Assembly (NCBI GenBank): GCA_902373525.1
Contig: CABKMN010000010.1
Span: forward strand, 1-59,329
Origin: an uncultured Bilophila sp.
GTDB taxonomy: Bacteria; Desulfobacterota; Desulfovibrionia; Desulfovibrionales; Desulfovibrionaceae
Reading direction: 5' to 3'
Length of the DNA: 59,329 nt
Part shown: positions 1 to 7,682 of the stretch, piece after piece
How the letters are laid out: every line of letters begins with the position of its first letter
How positions within the stretch are numbered: the stretch's first letter is position 1
Translations under genes and position numbers: made by a program
The notes under the pieces: model-generated
The model's input: only the letters and a program-made list of their open reading frames with translations
Told to the model about the DNA's origin: nothing
Databases searched by the model: none

Positions 1-10
1 GAGGGGGCAC

Positions 11-62
11 GGGGGAGGGAGGAGAGAAACTTTCTGGAGAAAGTTTCTCTCCTCCCTCCCCC
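11..62. terminator. Perfect 25-bp inverted repeat hairpin, terminator family
   Basis: Bases 11-35 and 38-62 are perfect inverted repeats with only two bases between them. The core is AAACTTTCTggAGAAAGTTT, with G/A-rich outer arms. It lies just beyond the stop codon of the siroheme decarboxylase gene (81). A close relative sits at 59,064-59,117 and looser relatives at about 5,631, 8,967 and 12,008. There is no clear T-run, so intrinsic termination is inferred; an mRNA 3'-end stabiliser is possible. Confidence 0.6.
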
Positions 63-80
63 GATTCCCTTGCGATTCGT

Positions 81-545
81 CTACCCTTCCATCTGGAAAT
101 CGACCCGAATCTTGTATATCCGGGTCGCGGGGAGGTTCATGATGGGGATGCCGGTCTTGGCGGTGATCCCGTCGAGCATGGCGCACACGGCCTCCCACGA
201 GGGGCCGATGGCCGAAAACCAGACGTTGTAGGCGTGACGGCGCAGATAGTTGTGCGTCACGCCCACATGGCTGTTCACTTCGGCGACGAAGGCGTCCATC
301 TTTTCCGGCGGCACCTTGGCGGCGCACAGCGTGGAGCGGAAACCGAGCTTCGCGGACTGGAAATTGGCTCCCAGACGCCGGATGAGCCGGGACTTCCGCA
401 TCGCATTGACGCGATCGAGCGCCTCCTGCTCGGTGATGCCGAGCCGTTCCGCAATGACGGCATAGGGCCGGGACTCCAGCGGGAAATCCGTCTGGATGAT
501 GTCCAGAATACGCTTGTCCATCGTGTCGAGGGCTGCTTGCGTCAT
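81..545 (-). CDS. ahbA/B: Siroheme decarboxylase subunit (AhbA/AhbB, Lrp/AsnC-like)
   Basis: This 154-residue protein belongs to the Lrp/AsnC-like family whose AhbA and AhbB members together convert siroheme to 12,18-didecarboxysiroheme, the first committed step of the siroheme-dependent heme pathway. The N-terminal third is a helix-turn-helix-like segment (DKRILDIIQTDFPLESRPYA, then an AERLGITEQEAL stretch). The middle has the family signature VTHNYLRRHAYNVWF, whose His and Arg residues lie near the active site in characterised members. The start was placed at ATG 545, because it overlaps the ahbD stop as ATGA, which fits translational coupling. The longer frame upstream lies inside ahbD. 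I cannot tell AhbA from AhbB by eye. The partner subunit is not in the window and may lie just to the left. Confidence 0.85.
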   Translation of the reverse strand: MTQAALDTMDKRILDIIQTDFPLESRPYAVIAERLGITEQEALDRVNAMRKSRLIRRLGANFQSAKLGFRSTLCAAKVPPEKMDAFVAEVNSHVGVTHNYLRRHAYNVWFSAIGPSWEAVCAMLDGITAKTGIPIMNLPATRIYKIRVDFQMEG

Positions 546-1729
546 TCCGCCTCCTTCATCTTGCGGGGCTGATAGGTACACAGGGGTTCCTCGCCCATAT
601 AGTCGCCGTCCATGCTCCACGCGCGGGCGCGGCAGCCGCCGCACACCTTGTGGTACTCGCACACGCCGCATTTGCCCTTGTACTCGGACTGATCGCGGAA
701 CTGCCGGAACGGCCCGGCGTTGCGCCAGATTTCCGGAAACGGCGTTTCGCGGACGTTGCCGCAGTCGAGCGTCAGATAACCGCACGGCTGGACCTGCCCC
801 ACATGGCTGATGAAACAGAAGCCCGTGCCGCCGAGGCAGCCGCGCGTCATGGCGTCCATGCCGAAGGTGGCGGGCGTCACCGAGACGCCTTCCTCGCGGG
901 CGCGCTGGCGCATGATGCGGTAGTAATGCGGCGCGCAGGTCGCCTTGAGGTGCATGGAGGTCGTCTTGCGGAAGTCGTAGAACCAGTGCAGCACGTCCTC
1001 ATATTCCTGCGCCGTGATCACCTGATCCGCGAGCCCGGAGGCTCGGCCCATCGGCACCAGCAGGAAGATGTGCCACGCCGCCGCGCCGATGCGCTCGCAG
1101 AGTTCGAATATCTTCTTGAAGTCGTGCAGGTTGTTGCGCGTGACCGTGGTATTGATCTGAAACTCCACGCCCTCGGCCTTGAGACATTCGATGCCGCGCA
1201 GGGAGGCGTCGAACGCGCCGGGCACGCAGCGGAACGCGTCGTGCGTCTCCGCGTTGTAGCCGTCGATGGAAATCGAACAGCGCTGCACGCCCGCTTCCCT
1301 GATCTTGCGGGCCGCTTCGGGCGTGATGAGCGTCCCGTTGGGGGACATCACGCAGCGCAGGCCCTTGGCGTTGGCGTAGGCGATCAGCTCGTACACGTCG
1401 GGGCGGATCATGGGATCGCCGCCCGTGAAGATGATGATCGGGTTGCCCACGCTCGGGAAGGTGTCGATGAGCGCCTTGGCCTCTTCCGTAGAGAGTTCGC
1501 CCGGATAGGGTTCCGGGTGCGCCTCGGCCCGACAATGCTTGCAGGCCAGATTGCAGGAACGGGTCACTTCCCAGGCGATGAGACGGCACACCGGGGAGCC
1601 GTCCTCAAGCGTGCGCGGTCCGGCGGGCATGCCGCCCGGATGGCCGGGCTGGCCGCCGGGGTGCCCCTTTCCGGGATGGCCCGCGTGTTCTTCCTGCCCC
1701 ATGCCGCAGGGCGGTTCATGACAAATCAT
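542..1729 (-). CDS. ahbD: AhbD, radical SAM heme synthase (Fe-coproporphyrin III decarboxylase)
   Basis: The 395-residue protein is a radical SAM/SPASM enzyme expected to decarboxylate the two propionates of Fe-coproporphyrin III, giving protoheme in the last step of the Ahb pathway. The CxxxCxxC cluster is CNLACKHC (Cys59, Cys63, Cys66), followed by FTGGDPMIRPD for SAM binding. The C-terminus carries auxiliary cluster cysteines in GCLGGTGFC, QPCGYL and CGVCEYHKVCGGC. Residues 1-40 form an unusual Cys/His/Gly/Pro-rich extension (CHEPPC, then GHP repeats) that could bind metal. The gene overlaps hemB by one base (TGATG) and the decarboxylase gene by ATGA, so the three form one operon. NirJ-like proteins are the main alternative, but the company of ahbC and hemB favours AhbD. 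Confidence 0.88.
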   Translation of the reverse strand: MICHEPPCGMGQEEHAGHPGKGHPGGQPGHPGGMPAGPRTLEDGSPVCRLIAWEVTRSCNLACKHCRAEAHPEPYPGELSTEEAKALIDTFPSVGNPIIIFTGGDPMIRPDVYELIAYANAKGLRCVMSPNGTLITPEAARKIREAGVQRCSISIDGYNAETHDAFRCVPGAFDASLRGIECLKAEGVEFQINTTVTRNNLHDFKKIFELCERIGAAAWHIFLLVPMGRASGLADQVITAQEYEDVLHWFYDFRKTTSMHLKATCAPHYYRIMRQRAREEGVSVTPATFGMDAMTRGCLGGTGFCFISHVGQVQPCGYLTLDCGNVRETPFPEIWRNAGPFRQFRDQSEYKGKCGVCEYHKVCGGCRARAWSMDGDYMGEEPLCTYQPRKMKEAE

Positions 1730-2721
1730 CAGCTCACCAGCCCTTTCTTGAGCAGGTCCTCGGCAAAGTAGGTCATGATGATCTTGGCCCCGGCGCGGCG
1801 GATGCCGAGCAGCGATTCGAGCACGATCCGTTCCTCGTCGATCCAGCCGTTGAGCGCGGCGGCCTTGATCATGGAGTACTCGCCGCTCACCTGATAGGCG
1901 GCGACCGGGACGTCGAAGTTGTCGGCCACCATGCGGATCACGTCCTGATAGGGACCGGCGGGCTTCACCATGATGATGTCCGCGCCCTCGTCGATGTCGG
2001 CGGCGGCTTCACGCAGGCCTTCCATCGCGTTGCCGGGGTCCATCTGATAGGTCTTGCGGTCGCCGTGGTGCGGGGCGGAATCCGCCGCGTCGCGGAACGG
2101 GCCGTAGAACGCGGAGGCGTATTTCACGGCGTAGGACATGATCGGGATGTTCACGTACCCGGCCTTGTCCAGCGCCTCGCGGATGGCGAGGATGCGGCCG
2201 TCCATCATGTCGGAGGGGGCCACCATGTCCGCACCGGCCTCAACGTGGCTGAGCGCGGTCTTGGCGAGCAGGTCCAGCGTGGGATCGTTCACCACTTCGC
2301 CGCAGGTGTCGCCTTCCCTGAGGATGCCGCAGTGGCCGTGCGAGGTGTATTCGCACAGGCACACGTCGGTCACGACCTGAAGATCGGGCCAGTTGGCCTT
2401 GAGCATGCGGACGGCGCGCTGCACGATGCCGTCCGGAGCGTAGGCTTCGCTGGCGAGCGCGTCCTTGTGTTTCGGAATGCCGAACAGCATGAGCGAACGC
2501 AGACCGGAGTCCACGGCGTCGGCGACCTTCTTTTCAAGCTGCTTGAGCGAAAGCTGGTACTGGCCGGGCATGGACGGGATTTCCTTCATGAAATCCTCGT
2601 CCGGGGTGTCCACCACAAAATACAACATCATGAGATCGGCGGCGGAAAGTTTCGTCTCGCGCACCATTTCGCGGATCACGGGATTGCGGCGCAGGCGGCG
2701 CCCACGATAGAATTCGTTCAT
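1729..2721 (-). CDS. hemB: Delta-aminolevulinic acid dehydratase (porphobilinogen synthase)
   Basis: HemB condenses two 5-aminolevulinate molecules into porphobilinogen, which feeds both siroheme and heme in this organism. The 330-residue length is normal. Visible family marks are the Cys-rich metal site VCLCEYTSHGHCG, the VAPSDMMDGR loop, and two lysine motifs, MSYAVKYASAFYGPFRDA and IIMVKPAGPYQD, the latter with the Schiff-base lysine. The start is ATG 2,721 (MNEFYRGRR), preceded by a modest GGA Shine-Dalgarno; the longer open frame to 2,802 lacks family features. It is the first gene of the hemB-ahbD-ahbA/B unit. The upstream ahbC gene is separated from it by a strong terminator, so hemB probably has its own promoter in the 100 bp before the start. 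Confidence 0.95.
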   Translation of the reverse strand: MNEFYRGRRLRRNPVIREMVRETKLSAADLMMLYFVVDTPDEDFMKEIPSMPGQYQLSLKQLEKKVADAVDSGLRSLMLFGIPKHKDALASEAYAPDGIVQRAVRMLKANWPDLQVVTDVCLCEYTSHGHCGILREGDTCGEVVNDPTLDLLAKTALSHVEAGADMVAPSDMMDGRILAIREALDKAGYVNIPIMSYAVKYASAFYGPFRDAADSAPHHGDRKTYQMDPGNAMEGLREAAADIDEGADIIMVKPAGPYQDVIRMVADNFDVPVAAYQVSGEYSMIKAAALNGWIDEERIVLESLLGIRRAGAKIIMTYFAEDLLKKGLVS

Positions 2722-2828
2722 AACGTTTCGTCCTTTTGGTATAACAACAGGCAAGACACCGTCCTGCCTCAGCATCGTCACCGCGCCCCATCCGTGCGGC
2801 ACGCCGTCGCCATCCCCCTCGGGAAAAA

Positions 2829-2858
2829 GGCGCGGGGAAAGCCGTCTTTCCCCGCGCC
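2829..2858 (-). terminator. Intrinsic terminator after ahbC
   Basis: A perfect 13-bp inverted repeat (2,829-2,841 and 2,846-2,858, arm GGCGCGGGGAAAG) with a four-base loop is followed on the minus strand by five T residues (2,828-2,824). It starts nine bases after the ahbC stop and ends ahbC transcription before hemB. Confidence 0.9.
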
Positions 2859-2866
2859 CGCGTCGC

Positions 2867-4054
2867 TTATTCAGGACGGCGGATTTCGTCGTCGGTCAGG
2901 TAACAGGCGGGGTCCTGCGCCCATTCGTCGCCGTAGTAGGCTTCGGCGCGGGAGCGGAAGTTGCCGCCGCAGATGTTCAGGAAGCGGCAGGTGGCGCAAC
3001 GTCCCTTCACATAGGCCTTCTTGTTCTTCATCTTGTGGAGCAGTTCGATGTTCGGGTCATCCCAGATTTCGGAGAACGGACGTTCGAGCACGTTGCCGAA
3101 GGTGTGGTTGCGCCAGAACTGGTCGGCGTGGACCTTGCCGTCCCACGAAATGCAGCCGATGCCGCGCCCGGAGCTGTTGCCCTCGTTGTACTGGAGGAGC
3201 TGGAACACTTCCTCGGCGCGCTTGGGGTCTTCCTTCTTCATCCGCATCCAGACGTAGGGGCCGTCCGCGTGGTTGTCCACGGTGAGGACTTCCTTCGGCA
3301 ACCCGGCTTCGAACAGGGCGCGGGTTTCGTCCATGATGAGATCGACCACGGCGCGGGTTTCGGCGTGGTTGAGGTCTTCCTTGATCATTTCGGAGCCGCG
3401 GCCCGAGTAGACGAGGTGGTAGAAACAGATGCGCGGCACTTCAAGTTCGCGCAGCAGCTTGAAGACCTTGGGGATTTCGACCACGTTGCGCTTGTTGATG
3501 GTGAAGCGCAGACCGACCTTGAGGCCCTCGGCCTTGCAGTTTTCGAGACCCTGCAACGCCTTCTTGAAGGAATTGGGCACGCCGCGGAACTTGTCGTGGA
3601 TTTCTTCCGCGCCGTCCAGCGAGATGCCGACGTAGGAAAGGTTGATGGCCTTGAGCTCGCGGGCCTTTTCCTTGGTGATCAGGGTGCCGTTGGTGGAGAT
3701 GACCGCGCGCATGCCCTTTTCGGTGGCGTAGCTGGCGAGTTCGGGCAGGTCCTGCCGGACCAGCGGTTCGCCGCCGGAGAACAGCATGACGGGAGCGCCG
3801 TAGGCGGCGAGATCGGCGATGATGGCCTTGCCCTGTTCCGTAGAGATTTCGTCCTGACCCTCGGGATCGACGGCCTGCGCGTAGCAGTGCACGCACTTGA
3901 GGTTACAGCGGCGGGTCATGTTCCAGACCACCACCGGCTTCTTGTCTTCGGAGAACTGGAGCAGGTGGGACGGGAGCTGACTGGAATGACGACCGTAGCG
4001 CAGCGCGTCGGAAGGCTCCACCTGGCCGCAGTACAACTTGGAAATGCCGATCAT
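2867..4054 (-). CDS. ahbC: AhbC, 12,18-didecarboxysiroheme deacetylase (radical SAM)
   Basis: This 395-residue radical SAM/SPASM enzyme is expected to remove the acetate groups of 12,18-didecarboxysiroheme to give Fe-coproporphyrin III, the substrate of AhbD. The N-terminus MIGISKLYCGQ is typical of AhbC. The cluster motif is CNLKCVHCYAQ (Cys50, Cys54, Cys57), followed by FSGGEPLVRQD. The C-terminal SPASM-like cysteines are in GRCATCRFLNICGGN and near DPACYL. The start has a strong AAGGAG site seven bases upstream. The gene is its own transcription unit, with a promoter at about 4,171-4,199 and a terminator at 2,829-2,858. Together with hemB, ahbD and the decarboxylase it makes nearly the whole late Ahb route. 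Confidence 0.92.
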   Translation of the reverse strand: MIGISKLYCGQVEPSDALRYGRHSSQLPSHLLQFSEDKKPVVVWNMTRRCNLKCVHCYAQAVDPEGQDEISTEQGKAIIADLAAYGAPVMLFSGGEPLVRQDLPELASYATEKGMRAVISTNGTLITKEKARELKAINLSYVGISLDGAEEIHDKFRGVPNSFKKALQGLENCKAEGLKVGLRFTINKRNVVEIPKVFKLLRELEVPRICFYHLVYSGRGSEMIKEDLNHAETRAVVDLIMDETRALFEAGLPKEVLTVDNHADGPYVWMRMKKEDPKRAEEVFQLLQYNEGNSSGRGIGCISWDGKVHADQFWRNHTFGNVLERPFSEIWDDPNIELLHKMKNKKAYVKGRCATCRFLNICGGNFRSRAEAYYGDEWAQDPACYLTDDEIRRPE

Positions 4055-4092
4055 GGGAACTCCTTGAGATGGTTCACAAAAAAAAGCATAGA

Positions 4093-4112
4093 AAAAACGC
4101 CCCTTCCGGGGT
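4093..4112 (-). terminator. Short hairpin with T-run upstream of ahbC
   Basis: On the minus strand CCCC-GGAA-GGGG is followed by CG and six T residues. It lies between mnmA and ahbC, inside the 354-base gap 4,055-4,408. It may end mnmA transcription or attenuate the ahbC message, since the candidate ahbC promoter is upstream of it. I see no gene in this gap. Confidence 0.5.
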
Positions 4113-4170
4113 GTCTGTCAACCGTGTCGTGCCGCTCCGCAGGGGTCGCCCACAATAGCGGTAATGCAAA

Positions 4171-4199
4171 GGAATACTATCGCTCGCCACACGGGTCAA
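4171..4199 (-). promoter_or_regulatory. Candidate sigma-70 promoter for ahbC
   Basis: On the minus strand TTGACC (4,199-4,194) and TATTCC (4,176-4,171) are separated by 17 bases. The -35 box is good and the -10 box is only partly matched. It is about 120 bases before the ahbC start, with the short hairpin at 4,093-4,112 between. Confidence 0.4.
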
Positions 4200-4408
4200 G
4201 GGTCTTATCATGTGCGTAGAGAACGGAGCGAGCGGCCCCGCCGCCGTTGTTCCTCGTCCCATCGTGCGCGCGGAAAGCGGGATGAGCAGTTCGTCGGCCT
4301 TGACGCCGAACCGCTTGCCTTGTCGCATGAGCGGAGAGCGACGGGAAGAGCCGGGGAAGGGAAAACGGCCTCTGCCACACGGGCCCCCTTTCCCTTCGTT
4401 CGACGCTT

Positions 4409-5479
4409 CTAGCGCTCCTTGCAAACGATCCCCCCGGCGAGCACATGCCCGTGCTCGTCGAAAACGGCGGCAAGCTGGCCGGGAGCGGAGGGAAGCTGCG
4501 GCTGATGGAAGCGGATGAGCATCCGGGCCGTGGCGTCCATGCCGCTCTCGCCGCCGCCCACCAGCCGGACGTCCGCCGGAACGGCCTTCTGGCGGTAACG
4601 GGTGCGGACCCGCAGCTCGTGAGGCCAGCGGTCCGGGGGGACAAGAAAATTCAGTTCGCCCGCCGCGCAGGCATTGACGGGAAGCTCGGCGGCCGTCCCG
4701 AGCAGAAGCGCGTTGCGGGAGCGGTCCTTGCCGATGACGTAGAGCGGCTCCGTCCACGACACGCCAAGCCCACGACGCTGGCCTTCCGTGTACTGCCACA
4801 GGCCGCCGTGCCTGCCCACGACATGCCCGTCCATGAGGACCATCGGCCCGCCGGAGGGCAGACGCACGCCCATCGCCTTGAGAAACCCCCGGTAATCGTC
4901 GTCGGGCACGAAGCAGATTTCCTGACTCTCACGCGGAATGGGCACCGGGAGGCCCCATTCCGCAAGAGCCGCGCGCACGTCGCTCTTGCGGACGTCGGCA
5001 AGGGGGAACACCGCGTCCCTGAGGCGGTTCATGGGCGTCAGGGCCAGAAAATAGCTCTGGTCCTTGGTTTCGTCCGCACCCTGACGCAGCGAGAACCCGT
5101 AGCGCGGATGCTCGACCAGCGAGACGTAATGCCCGGTCGCCAGCTTGTCCGCGCCGAGCCTGCGGGCCTCGTCCAGCCACAGGCCGAATTTGACCAGCGC
5201 GTTGCACCGAACGCAGGGATTGGGCGTTTCGCCGTGGGCGTAGCTTTCCGCGAACGGCTTGATGATCCGGCGGGAAAACGCCTCGTGCAGATCAAGCACA
5301 TGCAGGGGCACACCCATGTCGGCGCACAGGCGCTCAAGCCCCGGAACCGGATCGTCTTCCGGCGGGGCGTCCTGCAAACGGGCGTGAAACGCGAGGACCT
5401 GTCCCGGATACTGGCGGTGCAGGGAGGCCAGCGCGTACAGGCTGTCCGCTCCGCCGCTCACGGCTACGGCTATGGTCAT
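4409..5479 (-). CDS. mnmA: tRNA-specific 2-thiouridylase MnmA
   Basis: MnmA puts sulfur on carbon 2 of U34 in tRNAs for Lys, Glu and Gln, using ATP and a persulfide relay. The 356-residue protein has the PP-loop SGGADS at residues 8-13, the first catalytic Cys in NPCVRCN (Cys89), the GHYVSL loop near 117, a KDQSYFL motif, and the second catalytic Cys in SQEICFVPDDD (Cys189). The C-terminal beta-barrel region (GQRRGLG to the end) is present, so the gene is intact. It begins at ATG 5,479, with a 200-base gap between it and the purA stop. It is not obviously part of the heme units. Confidence 0.94.
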   Translation of the reverse strand: MTIAVAVSGGADSLYALASLHRQYPGQVLAFHARLQDAPPEDDPVPGLERLCADMGVPLHVLDLHEAFSRRIIKPFAESYAHGETPNPCVRCNALVKFGLWLDEARRLGADKLATGHYVSLVEHPRYGFSLRQGADETKDQSYFLALTPMNRLRDAVFPLADVRKSDVRAALAEWGLPVPIPRESQEICFVPDDDYRGFLKAMGVRLPSGGPMVLMDGHVVGRHGGLWQYTEGQRRGLGVSWTEPLYVIGKDRSRNALLLGTAAELPVNACAAGELNFLVPPDRWPHELRVRTRYRQKAVPADVRLVGGGESGMDATARMLIRFHQPQLPSAPGQLAAVFDEHGHVLAGGIVCKER

Positions 5480-5630
5480 GGAGAAGTCCTTCTGACGGGG
5501 AAAAACGGGAAAACGACCGGCGCTCCGGCGCCGTCCGCCGGGAACCTTCCGTCTTCCCTCCCGTATAAAGAAAAAGGAGATTGCCGTCGAGCAACCTCCC
5601 CAAAAGTCGAAAGCCTGAGGAAGAGGGACC

Positions 5631-5665
5631 GGGGAGGAAACCTTTCTTCAGAACGGTTCCTCCCC
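5631..5665. terminator. Hairpin after purA (dispersed terminator family)
   Basis: GGGGAGGAAACCTTTCT and AGAACGGTTCCTCCCC form an imperfect stem around two bases. The ..TTTCTtcAGAA.. centre links it to the hairpins at 11-62 and 59,064-59,117. It lies 15 bases beyond the purA stop. The rest of the 5,480-5,679 gap shows no gene. Confidence 0.55.
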
Positions 5666-5679
5666 GTGCCTTTTCCCTT

Positions 5680-6960
5680 CTATCTGAAAATGGTCTGGTT
5701 ACGGTCGGGACCGACGGACACCATGCTGACCGGCACGCCGGAAAGCTGTTCGAGGCGCTGCACATAGGCGCGGGCGGCTTCGGGCAGTTCGTCCCACGTC
5801 TTGCAGGCGGTGATGTCTTCCTTCCAGCCGGGCATGGATTCGTAAATGGGCGTCACGAGGCCGAGCGCGCCCTGTTCCTGCGGCGGATAGTCCATGCGGC
5901 GGCCCTTGTATTCGTAGGCCACGCAAATCTGCACGGCGTCGAAGCCGGACAGCACGTCGAGCTTGGTCAGGGCGATGTCGGTCAGGCCGTTCAGGCGGGC
6001 GCTCTCGCGCAGCACCGGGATGTCCTGCCAGCCGCAGCGGCGGGGACGGCCCGTGGTGACGCCGAATTCGCCGCCGTTGGAGCGAAGCAGTTCGCCGGTG
6101 GCGTCGTTCAGTTCCGTGGGGAACGGGCCTTCGCCCACGCGGGTGGTGTAGGCTTTCAGGATGCCCACGATGCGGTCCAGACGGTTCGGGCCGATGCCGC
6201 AACCGGCGGCGGCGTTGCCGGACACCGTATTGGACGAGGTGACGAAGGGATACGTCCCGTGATCGACGTCGAGATGGATGCCCTGCGCGCCTTCGAAGAG
6301 CACGCTCTTCCCGGCGGCCCAAGCCTCTTCAAGCTCGGACGACACGTCGGTAAGGTGCGGGATGATGCGCGGCGCGACGGCCATCACTTCATCGAACACC
6401 GCGTCCACGGTCAGGGCTTCGGCGCCGTACAGCGCCGTGAACAGGACGTTCTTTTCCTTGAGGGCCGCTTCGATCTTGGCGCGGAGGAGCTCGGGATCGG
6501 CGAGGTCGGAGGCGCGCACGCCGACGCGGGCGACCTTGTCCTCATAGCAGGGGCCGATGCCCCGGCCGGTGGTGCCGATCTTCTGGCCCTTTTCCAGCTT
6601 GTTCTCGCGGGCCTTGTCCAGCAGCTTGTGGTAGGGCATGATGAGGTGGGTCTTCGCGCTGATCTTGAGGCGGGTCGGGGAAACGTCCACGCCCTGTCCG
6701 ATCAGGGTTTCGAGTTCCTGCACGAACACGACGGGATCAAGGACGACGCCGTTGCCGATCAGGCAGATTTTGCCTTCGTGCAGAATGCCCGAGGGAACGA
6801 GGTGCAGCGCGGCCTTCTTGCCGTCCACGATGACGGTGTGCCCGGCGTTGTTTCCGCCCTGAAAGCGCACCACATAGTCGATGTTCTGCGCCAGAAGATC
6901 GACGATCTTGCCTTTTCCCTCGTCGCCCCACTGGACGCCGACGATCACCACATTGGACAT
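5680..6960 (-). CDS. purA: Adenylosuccinate synthetase
   Basis: PurA joins IMP and aspartate with GTP to give adenylosuccinate, the first step from IMP to AMP. The 426-residue length is normal. Diagnostic motifs are WGDEGKGKIVD near residues 11-21 (P-loop and catalytic Asp), the NNAGHTVIVDG segment with the catalytic His near residue 41, GTTGRGIGPCYEDK near 127-140, QGIHLDVDHGTYPFVTSSN near 226-244, and TGRPRRCGW near 300. The start ATG 6,960 has an AAGGAG site. It is a single-gene unit, ended by the hairpin at 5,631-5,665. Confidence 0.97.
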   Translation of the reverse strand: MSNVVIVGVQWGDEGKGKIVDLLAQNIDYVVRFQGGNNAGHTVIVDGKKAALHLVPSGILHEGKICLIGNGVVLDPVVFVQELETLIGQGVDVSPTRLKISAKTHLIMPYHKLLDKARENKLEKGQKIGTTGRGIGPCYEDKVARVGVRASDLADPELLRAKIEAALKEKNVLFTALYGAEALTVDAVFDEVMAVAPRIIPHLTDVSSELEEAWAAGKSVLFEGAQGIHLDVDHGTYPFVTSSNTVSGNAAAGCGIGPNRLDRIVGILKAYTTRVGEGPFPTELNDATGELLRSNGGEFGVTTGRPRRCGWQDIPVLRESARLNGLTDIALTKLDVLSGFDAVQICVAYEYKGRRMDYPPQEQGALGLVTPIYESMPGWKEDITACKTWDELPEAARAYVQRLEQLSGVPVSMVSVGPDRNQTIFR

Positions 6961-7119
6961 GGGTTACTCCTTGATACCTGTATTCACTGTGCTTCGCGCT
7001 TCCGATCCGCCGGGACGCCGGGGAGAACCCGCAAAACAGCCCATGAAAAACCAGCTTGCAGTCTACAAAGGTTCGGCGGACTCGTCAACGTGCCGCGGAC
7101 CGAAAAAACGCTCCGGGAA

Positions 7120-7488
7120 TCACTTCGCGCCGTCGGGCGTTCCGGTCCCCTCTTCCGGGCGGCGGCGGGGGCGGAACGGCAGGATCGTGGCCTTGCGGCG
7201 GGGTTTGGCGGGGACCGGCTTCTCCGCGGGCGGTTCCATCAAAAATTCCGGCCCGGCGGCGGGCTGCGCGGCGGCTCCGGGGTGCACCTGCGCCGCCCAG
7301 CTGTGGTTGAAAAGCTGGTTTTTCCAGCGCTTGGCCTGAATGAACGAAAAGACGAGGGCCGCCTCCTCCCACCGCTTGGTGGGTTCGAAATGCGAAACGA
7401 TGACGGCGTACTTGTCCCAAAGCGCCAGCAGGGAAGCCTCATCCAGCGCATCGAGCTGGCGGGCCATCTTGATCAGCAACTGTTCCAT
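7120..7488 (-). CDS. Conserved hypothetical protein, Desulfovibrio-type
   Basis: The gene codes for 122 residues. The N-terminal 60 residues are helical and hydrophobic/charged (LLIKMARQLDALDEASLLAL, then HFEPTKRWEEAALVFSFIQA). The C-terminal half is proline- and basic-rich (PAKPRRKATILPFRPRRRPE), which suggests a disordered nucleic-acid- or membrane-contacting tail. I recognise no enzymatic motif. It lies between purA and the divergent purH with about 160 and 190 bases on either side, so it is probably transcribed alone. Codon use fits the host. Confidence 0.7.
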   Translation of the reverse strand: MEQLLIKMARQLDALDEASLLALWDKYAVIVSHFEPTKRWEEAALVFSFIQAKRWKNQLFNHSWAAQVHPGAAAQPAAGPEFLMEPPAEKPVPAKPRRKATILPFRPRRRPEEGTGTPDGAK

Positions 7489-7682
7489 AGGGGGGATTCC
7501 TCCTCAAGCGGGATCGGGGCCGGGCGAACGGCCGAAGCGTCGGGACGGCGGCCCCATCCCTTGACGCACACGCCCGTCATGCTACGCCAATCCGCCGAGG
7601 GGTTCAAATGGAATTTGCCCGTCAGCGCAGGTTGTGATAGGTACGGCGATTCGCTTTCACCCGATCACAAACAGGAGACGCC

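Noticed and set aside
2065..3285. Long open frame on the plus strand, opposite to hemB/ahbC (and similar ones at 3,035-4,219, 5,581-7,719, 7,665-9,320 and 9,121-12,138)
   Set aside because: These are antisense shadows of GC-rich genes with strong codon bias; they show no protein family and run through known terminators.
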